Source: Ferruginibacter sp.
GTDB taxonomy: Bacteria; Bacteroidota; Bacteroidia; Chitinophagales; Chitinophagaceae
Reading direction: 5' to 3'
Assembly: GCA_028288705.1 (NCBI GenBank)
Contig: JAQBNH010000006.1
Coordinates: 1-64,000, forward strand
DNA length: 64,000 nucleotides
Of this stretch, positions 23,828 through 33,212 are shown one piece after another. The notes below the pieces were generated by a model. It was not told the origin of the DNA and did no database searches. It worked only from the letters and a program-made list of their open reading frames with translations. Position 1 is the stretch's first letter, and each line of letters opens with the position of its first letter. Position numbers and translations under genes: made by a program.

Positions 23828-25240
23828 TTATTGATCCCACCAGATTCTAGACTCGTAGGTATCTCCTGCTGACAAACGGGCAACTGCTGCGTTTACACCA
23901 GCACTGTTCAACGTGAATTCTGATTCACCATATACATAACGGCGAGGAATTTCAACGTGTGCAGACGATACCGGGTTTGGTGTTTTAACCAATACAGGGA
24001 ACCCTGTTTTGCGCCATACTGACCAACCCTGGATACCATCACCATAATAGGCAAGGTAACGCTGAGTAGCAATTTTCTGGATGTTAGCTGCTGTACCTGT
24101 TGGAGCAGTTAACGCAACACTAGCCTGAGTTAAATAAGTAGCAGGTAAAGTTACACCCCACTGAGCAAAAGACTGAGTAATACCAGCATTGTACACAGTA
24201 GTAGCGTTTTCTGTAGTCCAGCCACGATCAGCTGCTTCAGCACGTGCCAGTAAAACGGCAGATGCACCTACTACTACGATCGGGCTTGTTTCTCCACGAA
24301 CCGCGTCACTGAAATGACGGGACCAGTTTGGATTAGCAGCTCTCCATGCATTGATATCAACTTCTTTCAGACCGTAAGGAACACCAGTTGTTGAAGTACC
24401 ATATGCATTTTGACGAGTATCGCCAAGACTTGCTAACAAAGAAACCATTTGCTGACTTTCACCATAATCACGAGCCGCAAGATGCGTTACGAAGAATGGG
24501 TTACGGAAAGCACCACCTGGATATTTCACAGAAAAATTATCTGCATTTGTTTCAATCGAACCACCACTTCCTGCTAAACCAGCGCGGAACTGAGTGGCTG
24601 CATAATCAGCAGTTGCAGGATATCTTTTAGATAAACGCAAAGCCATTAACATACGAAGTGAATTAGACAGTTTTTTCCATTTAGCGATGTCATTACCATA
24701 ATGAATATCACCTGCAATGAAACCACCCTGATCTAACTGGGCATTTGCTTCAGTTAATTCTTTCAACAGGTCTTTGTAGATGTCTTCTTGTTTATCGTAA
24801 GGAGCCGCTACACCTTTCAATGCACCGAAGTAAGGAATATCTCCCCAACGATCAGTGATCGTCCAGAAAATATAAGCCTTTGTAATACGGGCAGCTGCTT
24901 TTTCAGCATTATTCGTACTGATGTTGATGATGTTTTGTAAATCATACAATGCGCCGGAATAAGATCCGAATTCCTGCTTGGTAACAGTGTACAGGGAGAT
25001 GTTTGGATAATCCGGTTCAGCAAAATACTGAACGAATATTCCTGCACGTGTATCTGAGGCCAGGTTACCGATAGTAGATAATGCATTCGTTAATAATGCG
25101 GAAGTGATCGGTGTTGTAGTAGCTGCAGGATTGACGTTTGTTTTGCCAAAATCCTCCAGTTTATTACAACCAACACCACCTGCCAAAAGCGTAAGCGCTG
25201 CTACAGGAATGGTGATTGATTTAATGAATCTATTTGTCAT
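23828..25240 (-). CDS. SusD/RagB-like lipoprotein
   Basis: The 470-residue protein is of the SusD-like type 2 group. It has lipobox LLAGGVGC with NKLEDF after the Cys (surface-export-like), and helices typical of the TPR-like scaffold, such as AKITKAYIFWTITDRWGDIP near residues 115-135, WKKLSNSLRMLMALRLSKR, and the C-terminal IATQRYLAYYGDGIQGWSVW near 405-425. It forms the lid over the SusC barrel and binds nutrient outside the cell. It lies 48 nt after the SusC gene. The cargo is not evident. Confidence 0.9.
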   Translation of the reverse strand: MTNRFIKSITIPVAALTLLAGGVGCNKLEDFGKTNVNPAATTTPITSALLTNALSTIGNLASDTRAGIFVQYFAEPDYPNISLYTVTKQEFGSYSGALYDLQNIINISTNNAEKAAARITKAYIFWTITDRWGDIPYFGALKGVAAPYDKQEDIYKDLLKELTEANAQLDQGGFIAGDIHYGNDIAKWKKLSNSLRMLMALRLSKRYPATADYAATQFRAGLAGSGGSIETNADNFSVKYPGGAFRNPFFVTHLAARDYGESQQMVSLLASLGDTRQNAYGTSTTGVPYGLKEVDINAWRAANPNWSRHFSDAVRGETSPIVVVGASAVLLARAEAADRGWTTENATTVYNAGITQSFAQWGVTLPATYLTQASVALTAPTGTAANIQKIATQRYLAYYGDGIQGWSVWRKTGFPVLVKTPNPVSSAHVEIPRRYVYGESEFTLNSAGVNAAVARLSAGDTYESRIWWDQ

Positions 25241-25288
25241 GTTTTAAATTTTAATTCAGTTACGTAAATACGGTTACGAAATTATGGG

Positions 25289-28200
25289 TTAAAAGCCTAA
25301 TTTAAGGTTAAAGCCCATACCACGTGTTCCTGGCAATCCACCTCTTTCACCATCAATGTTAGACACCTCTGATGGATCGAAATCCCTGCTCTTAGCATAG
25401 ATCAATACCGGGTTACGTGCTACGATTGAGAAGCTTGCGCGGGTAATTTTCTTGCCGATGTTACCGATACGGTCAACCGGAATATTATAACCAATGCTCA
25501 ACTCACGTAATTTAACGTAAGTAAGGTCGTAGATGAATTCATCATATTGGTTACGGCCAAACATTGTTGTATAGTAGCTACGAGCGTCAACGTAGTAATC
25601 AACTGGTTTACCAGATGCATCTACACCAACAACGTGTTTACCACCACCTGCAGATACCGGATCCCTCATTGGAATACCTCTGTCGTTCAACTCTGCAGTA
25701 CGTGCAGTTAAACCAGATGAGCTACCAAAGGCATCAGACAGAGAAACGAATTTACCACCTGACTGGAAGTCAATATTTGCGTTAATTGTGAAGTTTTTGT
25801 ACAAAGTGAAGCTGTTCTGGATACCACCAGTATAACGTGGCAGAACGCTACCGTAGAATACTTTTGGATCAGTTACATAGAAACCATCAGCATCCAATAC
25901 CGGAACACCATTGATTCTTTTGATACCAGCACCGTAGATCTGACCCCACTGCTGACCTTCTTCATGATATAAACCTGGAGAAACACTTCCTGAAGCACCT
26001 GTCCAAACACGTTGTACAAATTGTGCTGCAGTATCACCTGCTTTACCATTCAGATCAACTACTTTATTGTTGATCAGGTAACCCCATGTAGCATTCAGAT
26101 CCCATTTGAAGTTTGTGTTCCAAACTGGTTTAACGTTGAATTGAACGTCAACACCATTCTTTTGGATCTCACCAACGTTTGTTAACAAACTAGTGAAACC
26201 TGAAGTTTGTGTTTGAGGAGCTGCAGTTGGGAAACCTGAGCTTTTAGAATCGTAATAAGTTACAGAGAAACCAACGCGGTTTTTCAGGAACCTTAAATCA
26301 ACACCAACTTCTTTTTGTTGTGCAACCGCACCTTTGATGGATGGATCAACAACCTGGTCAGGTGTTGCCATCAGGAAGTTACCGTTCCACTGGTTTGCAC
26401 CTACACCGTAAGCAAAACCTGGGTACAGGTAAGGATCGATACTCTGAGGAACCTCACCATAAGAAGCACGGATTTTACCGTAGCTGATGAAAGGAAGAGA
26501 AGTTTTAACTAAATCGCTGAATACAAAAGATACACCGGCAGCTTTAGACAAAATTGACGGATTTTCCTGTGGTAAAGAAGAGAAGTAATCTCTTCTGATT
26601 GTACCATCAACGAAGAACATGTTTTTGTAATCAAAAGTCGCTGTTGCAAAAATGCCTCTTCTGCGTTCTTCTGAACGGCCGTTAGCATATGTAGCAGGAT
26701 TTTTTGAGTTACCGATTGTAAACAGGTTACGTACGTTGAAACCACCATTCGTGTTAGCAGAGTTGCTTTTTGACAACGCATGGAAGATATCCAGACCTGC
26801 ACTTGCATTCACACCGAAATCACGGATTTTTTTGGTATAGTTACCAATCACCTGGAAGTTTTCCCTGTTACTAAAGGTAGTACCAGTTGCATATGCAGCC
26901 AGCTCACCAGTTTTTACAGCAGCTTCTTCAATTTCTGAAGATTCTTTGTATTCAGAGAACGTTGTGTTTTGTTGTTTACGGTAAGTACCGGTAATACTGA
27001 AATCACTGTTGAATTTGTAAGTAAGGTCAACATTACCATACAAACGATCATTCCTGTTGATGTTGCTGATATTGTCCATCCATGTGAACGGATTGTACCA
27101 GTAATATGCTCCGTAGAATGCTTTTGGATTACCAGCACTGTATGTGTTAGGATTTGAGTGATTCCAGCTGGCTAAAACGCCTGTTGGAGAACGCAGATCT
27201 TTTAACTCACGAACAATGTTCATATCCAGTTCACGGTGAAACCATTGGTTAAATGAACCTGAAGTAGCATTAGAATAAGCATCATCAAATTCACCATTAA
27301 CAGTTTGAGTAATATAGTTAACGTTCAAGCCTAAGATTAATTTGCTTGTGATGTTATAAGAAGAATTCATGTTCAATGAATATCTTTTTAGGTAGGTAGT
27401 AGGGATCAAACCTTTCACATCAACATTACCGAAAGACGCACGGAAAGTACCGGCATCGCTGGCTTTAGAGAAGTTGATGTTATTGTTTAACTGCTGACCA
27501 GTCTGGAAATACTGTTTAGCATTTTCCGGGTGAGCAACCAAACGATCTGTTTTGAACGCACGCTCATGACCTGGGTACCATGCATACCAAGGAATGTATT
27601 CCTGGCCTGCAATTCTTGGACCCCAGCTCACATCTTCTGAATAATCCGGGAAATATTTACCGTCCAATGCTTTCCATCCTTCCGGATCTCCTGCTTTGTA
27701 AGTATATTTTTGCATATCGGAGAAATCACCACCAGCATAAGAGTTCTGGTAGTTAGGCATGATATACACTTTATCGAACTGAACACCCATGTTCACTTCC
27801 ACACCAATACCTTTTTGATTTTTACGAGCCCTTTTTGTGCTGATAACGATCGCACCGTTAGCACCTTCCGGACCAAATAATGCAGCAGCATTAGGACCTT
27901 GAAGTACAGAAACGTCTTCAATATCATCTAAGCTGATATCATTTGCATTTGGAAGAATCGTACCATCCACAACGTACAAAACGCCGGAACCACCACCAAA
28001 GGCGTTCTCACCGCGCAAACGAACGTTTGTCTGAGTACCTAATTTAGCTGTTGACTGACCGCGAAACTGAGTACCTGAAACTTTACCTGCAAGTGCAGAG
28101 TTCAGGTTCGTCTGGCGAATCGTGTTCAACTGCTCTGATCCTACCACCTGAGCGTTGGTTGTTGCACCACGCGCAGTTGTTTTCCTGTTATACGCAGAAG

Positions 28201-28516
28201 TGATCACAACTTCTGTGATCGTATTTTCTTTTAAAACTAAAGACGTGGTGATGCTATTTCCAGCTCCAACAGTTACTTCATTGTTTAAGTAAGAAGCCTG
28301 TGAAATTGTAAGAACATCTCCAGTGTTTACCCTAATGGTGTAGTCACCGTTAGCATCGGTCTGAACGCCTGTATTTTTGCCCTTAATTAACACAGAAGCA
28401 AAAGGAACAGGTTTACCGTTGACGTCGACAACCTTACCGGACACCACCCGATTTTGTGCATATGCCAATGCTCCACAAAGCATGAGCATTGCAAACAGTG
28501 ATAAGAATCTTCTCAT
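25289..28516 (-). CDS. SusC/RagA-type TonB-dependent outer-membrane transporter
   Basis: A 1075-residue TonB-linked receptor. Order: signal peptide (LFAMLMLCGALAYAQ), a carboxypeptidase-like beta domain (VVSGKVVDVNGKPVPFASVL, residues about 22-105), the plug with RGENAFGGGSGVLYVVDGTI and a typical QGPNAAALFGPEGANGAIVI (about 205-224), and a 22-strand barrel ending GTRGMGFNLKLGF. It imports an oligomer across the outer membrane using TonB energy with the SusD partner. No carbohydrate-active enzyme is adjacent, so the substrate may be a peptide, glycan or other polymer. Confidence 0.95.
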   Translation of the reverse strand: MRRFLSLFAMLMLCGALAYAQNRVVSGKVVDVNGKPVPFASVLIKGKNTGVQTDANGDYTIRVNTGDVLTISQASYLNNEVTVGAGNSITTSLVLKENTITEVVITSAYNRKTTARGATTNAQVVGSEQLNTIRQTNLNSALAGKVSGTQFRGQSTAKLGTQTNVRLRGENAFGGGSGVLYVVDGTILPNANDISLDDIEDVSVLQGPNAAALFGPEGANGAIVISTKRARKNQKGIGVEVNMGVQFDKVYIMPNYQNSYAGGDFSDMQKYTYKAGDPEGWKALDGKYFPDYSEDVSWGPRIAGQEYIPWYAWYPGHERAFKTDRLVAHPENAKQYFQTGQQLNNNINFSKASDAGTFRASFGNVDVKGLIPTTYLKRYSLNMNSSYNITSKLILGLNVNYITQTVNGEFDDAYSNATSGSFNQWFHRELDMNIVRELKDLRSPTGVLASWNHSNPNTYSAGNPKAFYGAYYWYNPFTWMDNISNINRNDRLYGNVDLTYKFNSDFSITGTYRKQQNTTFSEYKESSEIEEAAVKTGELAAYATGTTFSNRENFQVIGNYTKKIRDFGVNASAGLDIFHALSKSNSANTNGGFNVRNLFTIGNSKNPATYANGRSEERRRGIFATATFDYKNMFFVDGTIRRDYFSSLPQENPSILSKAAGVSFVFSDLVKTSLPFISYGKIRASYGEVPQSIDPYLYPGFAYGVGANQWNGNFLMATPDQVVDPSIKGAVAQQKEVGVDLRFLKNRVGFSVTYYDSKSSGFPTAAPQTQTSGFTSLLTNVGEIQKNGVDVQFNVKPVWNTNFKWDLNATWGYLINNKVVDLNGKAGDTAAQFVQRVWTGASGSVSPGLYHEEGQQWGQIYGAGIKRINGVPVLDADGFYVTDPKVFYGSVLPRYTGGIQNSFTLYKNFTINANIDFQSGGKFVSLSDAFGSSSGLTARTAELNDRGIPMRDPVSAGGGKHVVGVDASGKPVDYYVDARSYYTTMFGRNQYDEFIYDLTYVKLRELSIGYNIPVDRIGNIGKKITRASFSIVARNPVLIYAKSRDFDPSEVSNIDGERGGLPGTRGMGFNLKLGF

Positions 28517-28665
28517 GTGCGATTAATTATAGTTTAATGAAATGTAAAAATAAGGATATTCCATTAACATAAAAAAATTGTTAAATCTTTTTTGAAAACA
28601 GAATTTTCCCACTTTATCAATGACAATTTACCGTGTAAAAATGCTGCATGAGGCTATAATTAATG

Positions 28666-30717
28666 TTAAAATTTATATTGTAGCTGGAGGGTTAGCTGCA
28701 TCTTTTGCGAAGAACTGATCAGATCGTAGCCCGAACCCTGCACTTCTTTATCGAGGTAGAGGGAATGGGCAATTTTGAGCCAGCATGCCAGCTTTTTAGT
28801 GGGCTGAACCGCAAAATTTCCGTAGAACCGGTACCCTTTCCCATCGAAAACCGGGACGGAATAGTTATACAGAACATCCGATTCAAAAGCATACAGCCTG
28901 CTTTCATAACTATCGGTCTCGAAATACTGTAGCCTGAGATTGGCCGAAAAGGGCTTTGACATCGGGTGATACAACCATTCCAGGTAACCCAGCATTCCTT
29001 CTGCAGCTGAGTTTCCGCCCTTATCGAAGAAAACAATTTCTATCCTGCTTCGCAGTTCCATGTCCGGCCCTGGCTGGTAAGCAAACTGCAGACGGCAGTT
29101 TTGCAAAGACTTAGCTGCCGTTTTAACGATGGCCGGAACCGGGCCGCTGACATTCTCTTCCGTAAAACTGTATTTATACCTGAAGAAGAGCGCGGTGACT
29201 TTATTGGGTGTATAAATGAATTGCAGTTGTGCTGTTTTACCACCGGATAGTTTGTTCACACCAAACTTCAACCAGGGAAAGGAAAAAAGGTCCAGGGAGC
29301 CGTTGAAAGCCAAAGCTGCTGTCATTCGTACATTCAAGCCGATATAGCAGCCCCGCTCATTGCTGACTGTTGAGTTTTGAATATTTGCGGAGCTGAAGAA
29401 GGAATGATAGGACGGGGAAATCCGGCGATGCAGGATGCTCATCTCTGCATTTTTATTTAAACTGATGAGTAATCCATGAATAAAGGCAAAAGACTTGTTG
29501 TCATCCATCGCCGATTCACCAAAAAAATGAAGGTTTTTAAATGTATAACTGTAGTCCAGGCTCGTGTTTGTGAGCTGCTTTCCGGCGAATGAAAAACGGT
29601 CATAACTTTTTTCCTGTGGCATAAAGGCGGTCTGAAATCCATATCGCACGCCATTCGCAGCAATGTGCATGGATTTTACATCAACACTTAGCCTGGCTCC
29701 TATTGTTGTAACCTGTTCAATTTTTTTATTGGCATTTTCTGAAATTGTCCGGTGAAGGCCGTTGGTCTGGAGGGAGAAAATATAGCTCTGCTGACTGGAG
29801 GAATCCGGGGGATAAACATGGGCATCCAGCCTGCGTTTTGAGCCAAATAAATTCAATTCCCATTTGCCGGAGGAAAGCGTTATTGCGGCACCGCGGTGGA
29901 AATTAAATTCGCCGGCAGAACTATAAGGTTTAAAAACTCCTCCCTGCCGCTTAACAGAAACAATATTGGCTGATCCACCAAAAGAGAGGTTCATCCATTG
30001 CAGTAAACCCTGTCCAAAATTGACCGTAAAGTCGCCGAGGGCCAGTGTTTTTATCTTTCCGAGATTTCGCAGGAATACGTGGCAGGAATAAAAATCAAAA
30101 CCCCACTTTTGTTTGCCATGGAAGAATTCCTCACCCGGATCTTTCTCTGCAGTGAAGCCAAATTGTAACAGGTTTTTAAACTGGTACCGATACCGCAATA
30201 AAACTTTGAGCGGAGACCCGGGGTATTTTTTTTCGCCGGTTGAATCAGCTCTGTAACCTCTGGAATAGGGCCATTGCAGAGAACTGCGGAGGAGGACCTG
30301 CTGCTCCCCGCCCGAAATCCTTTCACGCATTTGCTCCTCAATTTCTGCAACGTTTTCAACGGTGATATAAGGCATTATCTGTTTGATCAGTTGCAGGTTC
30401 CAGCCCGGTATCGCCTGTAATTCATAGATACTTAAAAATGGCCCGAACAGGGCGCGATATTTTAATAATAAACTGGCTTGTATGGCAGGCAATAAGGGCA
30501 GCTCTTCCAATGTTTTCTGGTCCGCGAAATTTAAATTTACCGGATGTCTTCTAAGAGCCTCCATGGTGGACGTGAGCGTTTCATCTTCCGGCACAAGATC
30601 CGTATGTTGGGTTAACTCTTCCATAACCAGTTGCTCTGTAACTGAGGCTGGCGGCTGGATCTGGCCAGATACAACTCCCGAAGCAACGAGGCAGAAAATA
30701 AACAGGAATGCTTTCAT
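28666..30717 (-). CDS. Outer-membrane protein with N-terminal ComEA-like helix-hairpin-helix
   Basis: The 683-residue protein has a signal peptide (FLFIFCLVASGVVSGQ), then a helix-hairpin-helix segment (VNLNFADQKTLEELPLLPAI, residues about 60-80, and YELQAIPGWNLQLIKQIMPY, about 98-117) like the ComEA DNA-binding fold. The remainder (about 140-683) is beta-rich with alternating aromatic strands and a terminal F, as in an outer-membrane barrel. Family proteins of this layout are common in Bacteroidota and uncharacterised. A role in binding DNA at the surface is speculative, because an HhH fold can serve other purposes. It is 10 nt after the partner gene at 30728-31537. Confidence 0.75.
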   Translation of the reverse strand: MKAFLFIFCLVASGVVSGQIQPPASVTEQLVMEELTQHTDLVPEDETLTSTMEALRRHPVNLNFADQKTLEELPLLPAIQASLLLKYRALFGPFLSIYELQAIPGWNLQLIKQIMPYITVENVAEIEEQMRERISGGEQQVLLRSSLQWPYSRGYRADSTGEKKYPGSPLKVLLRYRYQFKNLLQFGFTAEKDPGEEFFHGKQKWGFDFYSCHVFLRNLGKIKTLALGDFTVNFGQGLLQWMNLSFGGSANIVSVKRQGGVFKPYSSAGEFNFHRGAAITLSSGKWELNLFGSKRRLDAHVYPPDSSSQQSYIFSLQTNGLHRTISENANKKIEQVTTIGARLSVDVKSMHIAANGVRYGFQTAFMPQEKSYDRFSFAGKQLTNTSLDYSYTFKNLHFFGESAMDDNKSFAFIHGLLISLNKNAEMSILHRRISPSYHSFFSSANIQNSTVSNERGCYIGLNVRMTAALAFNGSLDLFSFPWLKFGVNKLSGGKTAQLQFIYTPNKVTALFFRYKYSFTEENVSGPVPAIVKTAAKSLQNCRLQFAYQPGPDMELRSRIEIVFFDKGGNSAAEGMLGYLEWLYHPMSKPFSANLRLQYFETDSYESRLYAFESDVLYNYSVPVFDGKGYRFYGNFAVQPTKKLACWLKIAHSLYLDKEVQGSGYDLISSSQKMQLTLQLQYKF

Positions 30718-30727
30718 GAATATTTTT

Positions 30728-31537
30728 TTAGAAATAAGTTAAGATCATCATGGCGGGCGAAATACCAAGCTGTGGATGATAACTACCGCTGAGCAGTAAA
30801 CGAAGTTTTTTCCAGCCAATGCCCGCAGCGGTGCCCAAATTATTTTCAGCCGCATCGTAGCAGGTACGCACAAAAAATAATTTCGCAAATTGATACTGGA
30901 CCGAAATAGAAAAACCGATTGATTTTTCTGAAGTTTTTTCGAACATCGTGGCCACGAGCAGCTGTTCTGATATCTCGTATCCGGCACCCATCGTAAACCC
31001 GGTTCCTGCAGTTATTTTCTGTTCATTGGTTTTGTTCATTACAACGGACTTTTTTATATGAAGTCCAAGTGTGAGCTGATCCGTTGGATAACATAGCAAG
31101 CCAAGTTTCAACCCAAGCAATGCACGGGTGTTATAGCCGGGAATTGCAGCCTTCACATAATCCAATGCCATTCCTGCCGCCATCAATTTTCCCAGGCTAT
31201 GTCCATAACCAACCCCGAACGTCATTTCGCGATAATTTTTGAAACCCGCCGTGCCCATCAGGATACCAAAATTTCCCAGGTTGGATTTAAACGACCCGGC
31301 GAGGAAGTATCTCCTCAATTCCTGCAACATAAAAGGTTGTTCCCCGCTAATGGCGAGCCCGCTCTCTTTTATTGATGCCAGCGCAGCAGGATTGATGGTA
31401 AAACTTTGTGGCTCTTTAAAGTTCCTGCTGTAACCGCCCATGCCGGCCAGCTGATGGCTTTGCTGTCCGCTGGCTGATTGAGCAGATAGAATAATCCACC
31501 CCAAGAGGTGAAGAATTGTACAAATTGAATTTTTCAA
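30728..31537 (-). CDS. PorV/PorQ-like outer-membrane beta-barrel protein (TTG start)
   Basis: A 269-residue protein with a signal peptide (ILHLLGWIILSAQSASGQ) and a FadL/PorV-type opening: GMGGYSRNFKEPQSFTINPAALASI near residues 32-56, written here as separate blocks GGYSRNF and INPAALASI. The rest is alternating amphipathic strands ending in MMILTYF, a typical barrel end. The only start that keeps the signal peptide is TTG (31537; ATT just before is an alternative), since an in-frame stop lies at 31547. It is likely co-transcribed with the HhH-barrel gene. PorV-type proteins act in type IX secretion, but this one may be only a distant relative. Confidence 0.65.
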   Translation of the reverse strand: MKNSICTILHLLGWIILSAQSASGQQSHQLAGMGGYSRNFKEPQSFTINPAALASIKESGLAISGEQPFMLQELRRYFLAGSFKSNLGNFGILMGTAGFKNYREMTFGVGYGHSLGKLMAAGMALDYVKAAIPGYNTRALLGLKLGLLCYPTDQLTLGLHIKKSVVMNKTNEQKITAGTGFTMGAGYEISEQLLVATMFEKTSEKSIGFSISVQYQFAKLFFVRTCYDAAENNLGTAAGIGWKKLRLLLSGSYHPQLGISPAMMILTYF

Positions 31538-31620
31538 AATAAAGGTTTATTAAAAGCAGAAAATTACCTGTCATCCAAGAAGTAATCAAGAGAAAATAGC
31601 GGCTATTGGACGTGGTTTTG

Positions 31621-31632
31621 TACTTTTGCGCC
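31621..31632 (+). promoter_or_regulatory. -7 box TACTTTTG, 4 nt before the folD ATG
   Basis: TACTTTTG at 31621-31628 fully matches TAnnTTTG; the folD ATG follows after 4 bases (CGCC). Predicted transcription start is at or within a base of the start codon. Confidence 0.7.
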
Positions 31633-32511
31633 ATGCAAATTTTAGACGGTAAAATTGTGTCACAGGCCGTGAAAGATGACCTGAAGGCGAAGGCCCTGTT
31701 ACTAAAAAATGAAACACAGAAAGTTCCGCATTTAGCTGCCATTCTCGTGGGCAGTGATGGTGCCAGCGAAACATATGTGGCGAGCAAAATCAAAAGCTGC
31801 AGCGAGATTGGTTTTAAAAGCAGCCTGGTACGCCTGCCTGCTGATGTGGAAGAACAGACACTCGTTTCAGCCATTCAACAGTTAAATGAAGACAAGGATA
31901 TCGATGGTATCCTGGTGCAGTTACCATTACCCAAACATATTGACGAAAACAAGATCATCGGCCTCATCAACCCCGATAAAGACGTGGATGGGTTTCACCC
32001 GGTCAGCGTAGGAAAAATGGTGCAGGGACTGCCCACTTTTATCCCTGCCACGCCCTATGGCATTATGTTGCTGTTAAAGCATTACCAGATAGAAACTTCA
32101 GGTAAACATGCCGTGGTGATTGGCCGCAGTAACATCGTCGGCCGCCCGATCAGCATCCTCTTAAACCAAAACAGCAACCCCGGAAATTGCACCGTAACGG
32201 TATGCCATAGCCGCACAAAGAACCTGAAAGAAATTTGCCTGCAGGCTGATATCATCGTGGCCGCGCTTGGGAGTGCGGGATTTTTAACTGCAGACATGGT
32301 GAAACAAAATGCAGTCGTGATTGATGTGGGCATTACCCGGGTTGACGATCCTTCAAAAAAATCAGGATACCGCTTGCGTGGTGACGTAGATTTTGATGCC
32401 GTTGCGCCATTAACTTCTTACATCACGCCTGTTCCCGGTGGCGTTGGGCTGATGACGATCGCGGCTTTATTAACCAATACTTTTAACGCGGCAACGCAGA
32501 ACAATAATTAG
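31633..32511 (+). CDS. folD: Methylenetetrahydrofolate dehydrogenase/cyclohydrolase
   Basis: The 292-residue bifunctional enzyme oxidises 5,10-methylene-THF to methenyl-THF with NADP and hydrolyses it to 10-formyl-THF. Marks are [17 protein letters not shown] (catalytic Tyr and Lys, about residues 47-63), [15 protein letters not shown] near 90-104, the [16 protein letters not shown] motif near 160-175 and [15 protein letters not shown] near the end. I start at 31633; the frame to 31606 would include the promoter box. queE follows 29 nt later. Confidence 0.96.
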   Translation: MQILDGKIVSQAVKDDLKAKALLLKNETQKVPHLAAILVGSDGASETYVASKIKSCSEIGFKSSLVRLPADVEEQTLVSAIQQLNEDKDIDGILVQLPLPKHIDENKIIGLINPDKDVDGFHPVSVGKMVQGLPTFIPATPYGIMLLLKHYQIETSGKHAVVIGRSNIVGRPISILLNQNSNPGNCTVTVCHSRTKNLKEICLQADIIVAALGSAGFLTADMVKQNAVVIDVGITRVDDPSKKSGYRLRGDVDFDAVAPLTSYITPVPGGVGLMTIAALLTNTFNAATQNNN

Positions 32512-32540
32512 CATTTGTGGAATTGACCAGTGAAAATATT

Positions 32541-33140
32541 ATGACAGCCCTCCCGGTGATGGAGCATTTTTATACGATCCAGGGAGAAGGTTTTCACCAG
32601 GGGCGCGCGGCTTATTTTATTCGCCTTGGTGGTTGCGACGTGGGATGTGTCTGGTGCGATGTAAAAGACAGCTGGGATGCATCCAGGCACCCCTTGTACA
32701 CGATCGGACAAATCGTTGAAGAAGTAAAGAAAACAGCAGCCAGGCTGGTAGTGATCACAGGTGGAGAACCTTTGCTGCACAACCTGGATGCATTAACGAA
32801 ATGCCTCCGGGACGAAGGCCTTGAAACCAATATTGAAACATCCGGTTCTTCGCCACTTTCAGGAAGCTGGGATTGGATCTGCCTTTCACCAAAAAAGTTT
32901 AAAGCGCCGTTAACGGAAGTAATTATGGCAGCCAATGAATTAAAAGTGGTTGTCTTTAATAAATCTGATTTTGCCTGGGCTGAAAAATTTGCCGCGGAAG
33001 TTGCCCCAACCTGTAAACTATACCTGCAACCGGAATGGAGCAAACACGATGAAGTAACAGCACTGATGGTGGAATATATCAAGCAACATCCCCAATGGGA
33101 ACTCTCCTTGCAGGTTCATAAATATATTAACGTTCCATAG
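32541..33140 (+). CDS. queE: 7-carboxy-7-deazaguanine synthase
   Basis: The 199-residue radical SAM enzyme converts carboxytetrahydropterin to 7-carboxy-7-deazaguanine, the precursor of queuosine. The iron-sulfur motif CDVGCVWC (CX3CX2C) is near residues 33-40, preceded by FYTIQGEGFHQGRAAYFIRL and followed by DVKDSWD, and a GGEP motif is near 72. I use the ATG at 32541 (MTALPVMEHF); a GTG at 32517 is also in frame, closer to folD. It is probably in one transcript with folD. No other queuosine gene is in the window. Confidence 0.93.
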   Translation: MTALPVMEHFYTIQGEGFHQGRAAYFIRLGGCDVGCVWCDVKDSWDASRHPLYTIGQIVEEVKKTAARLVVITGGEPLLHNLDALTKCLRDEGLETNIETSGSSPLSGSWDWICLSPKKFKAPLTEVIMAANELKVVVFNKSDFAWAEKFAAEVAPTCKLYLQPEWSKHDEVTALMVEYIKQHPQWELSLQVHKYINVP

Positions 33141-33200
33141 ACCCGTCACTTTAACAAACCTGCTGTTAGTAAGCAAAGTTTTCGGTTTATCTTCATTGGC

Positions 33201-33212
33201 TAATTTTGAGCT
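33201..33212 (+). promoter_or_regulatory. -7 box TAATTTTG, 4 nt before ATG
   Basis: TAATTTTG at 33201-33208 fully matches TAnnTTTG, and the ATG of the OmpA-family gene follows after 4 bases (AGCT). Confidence 0.65.

Noticed and set aside
22751..28516. Polysaccharide-utilisation locus
   Set aside because: No carbohydrate-active enzyme or sugar-type regulator is near the SusC/SusD pair, so the name is not justified.
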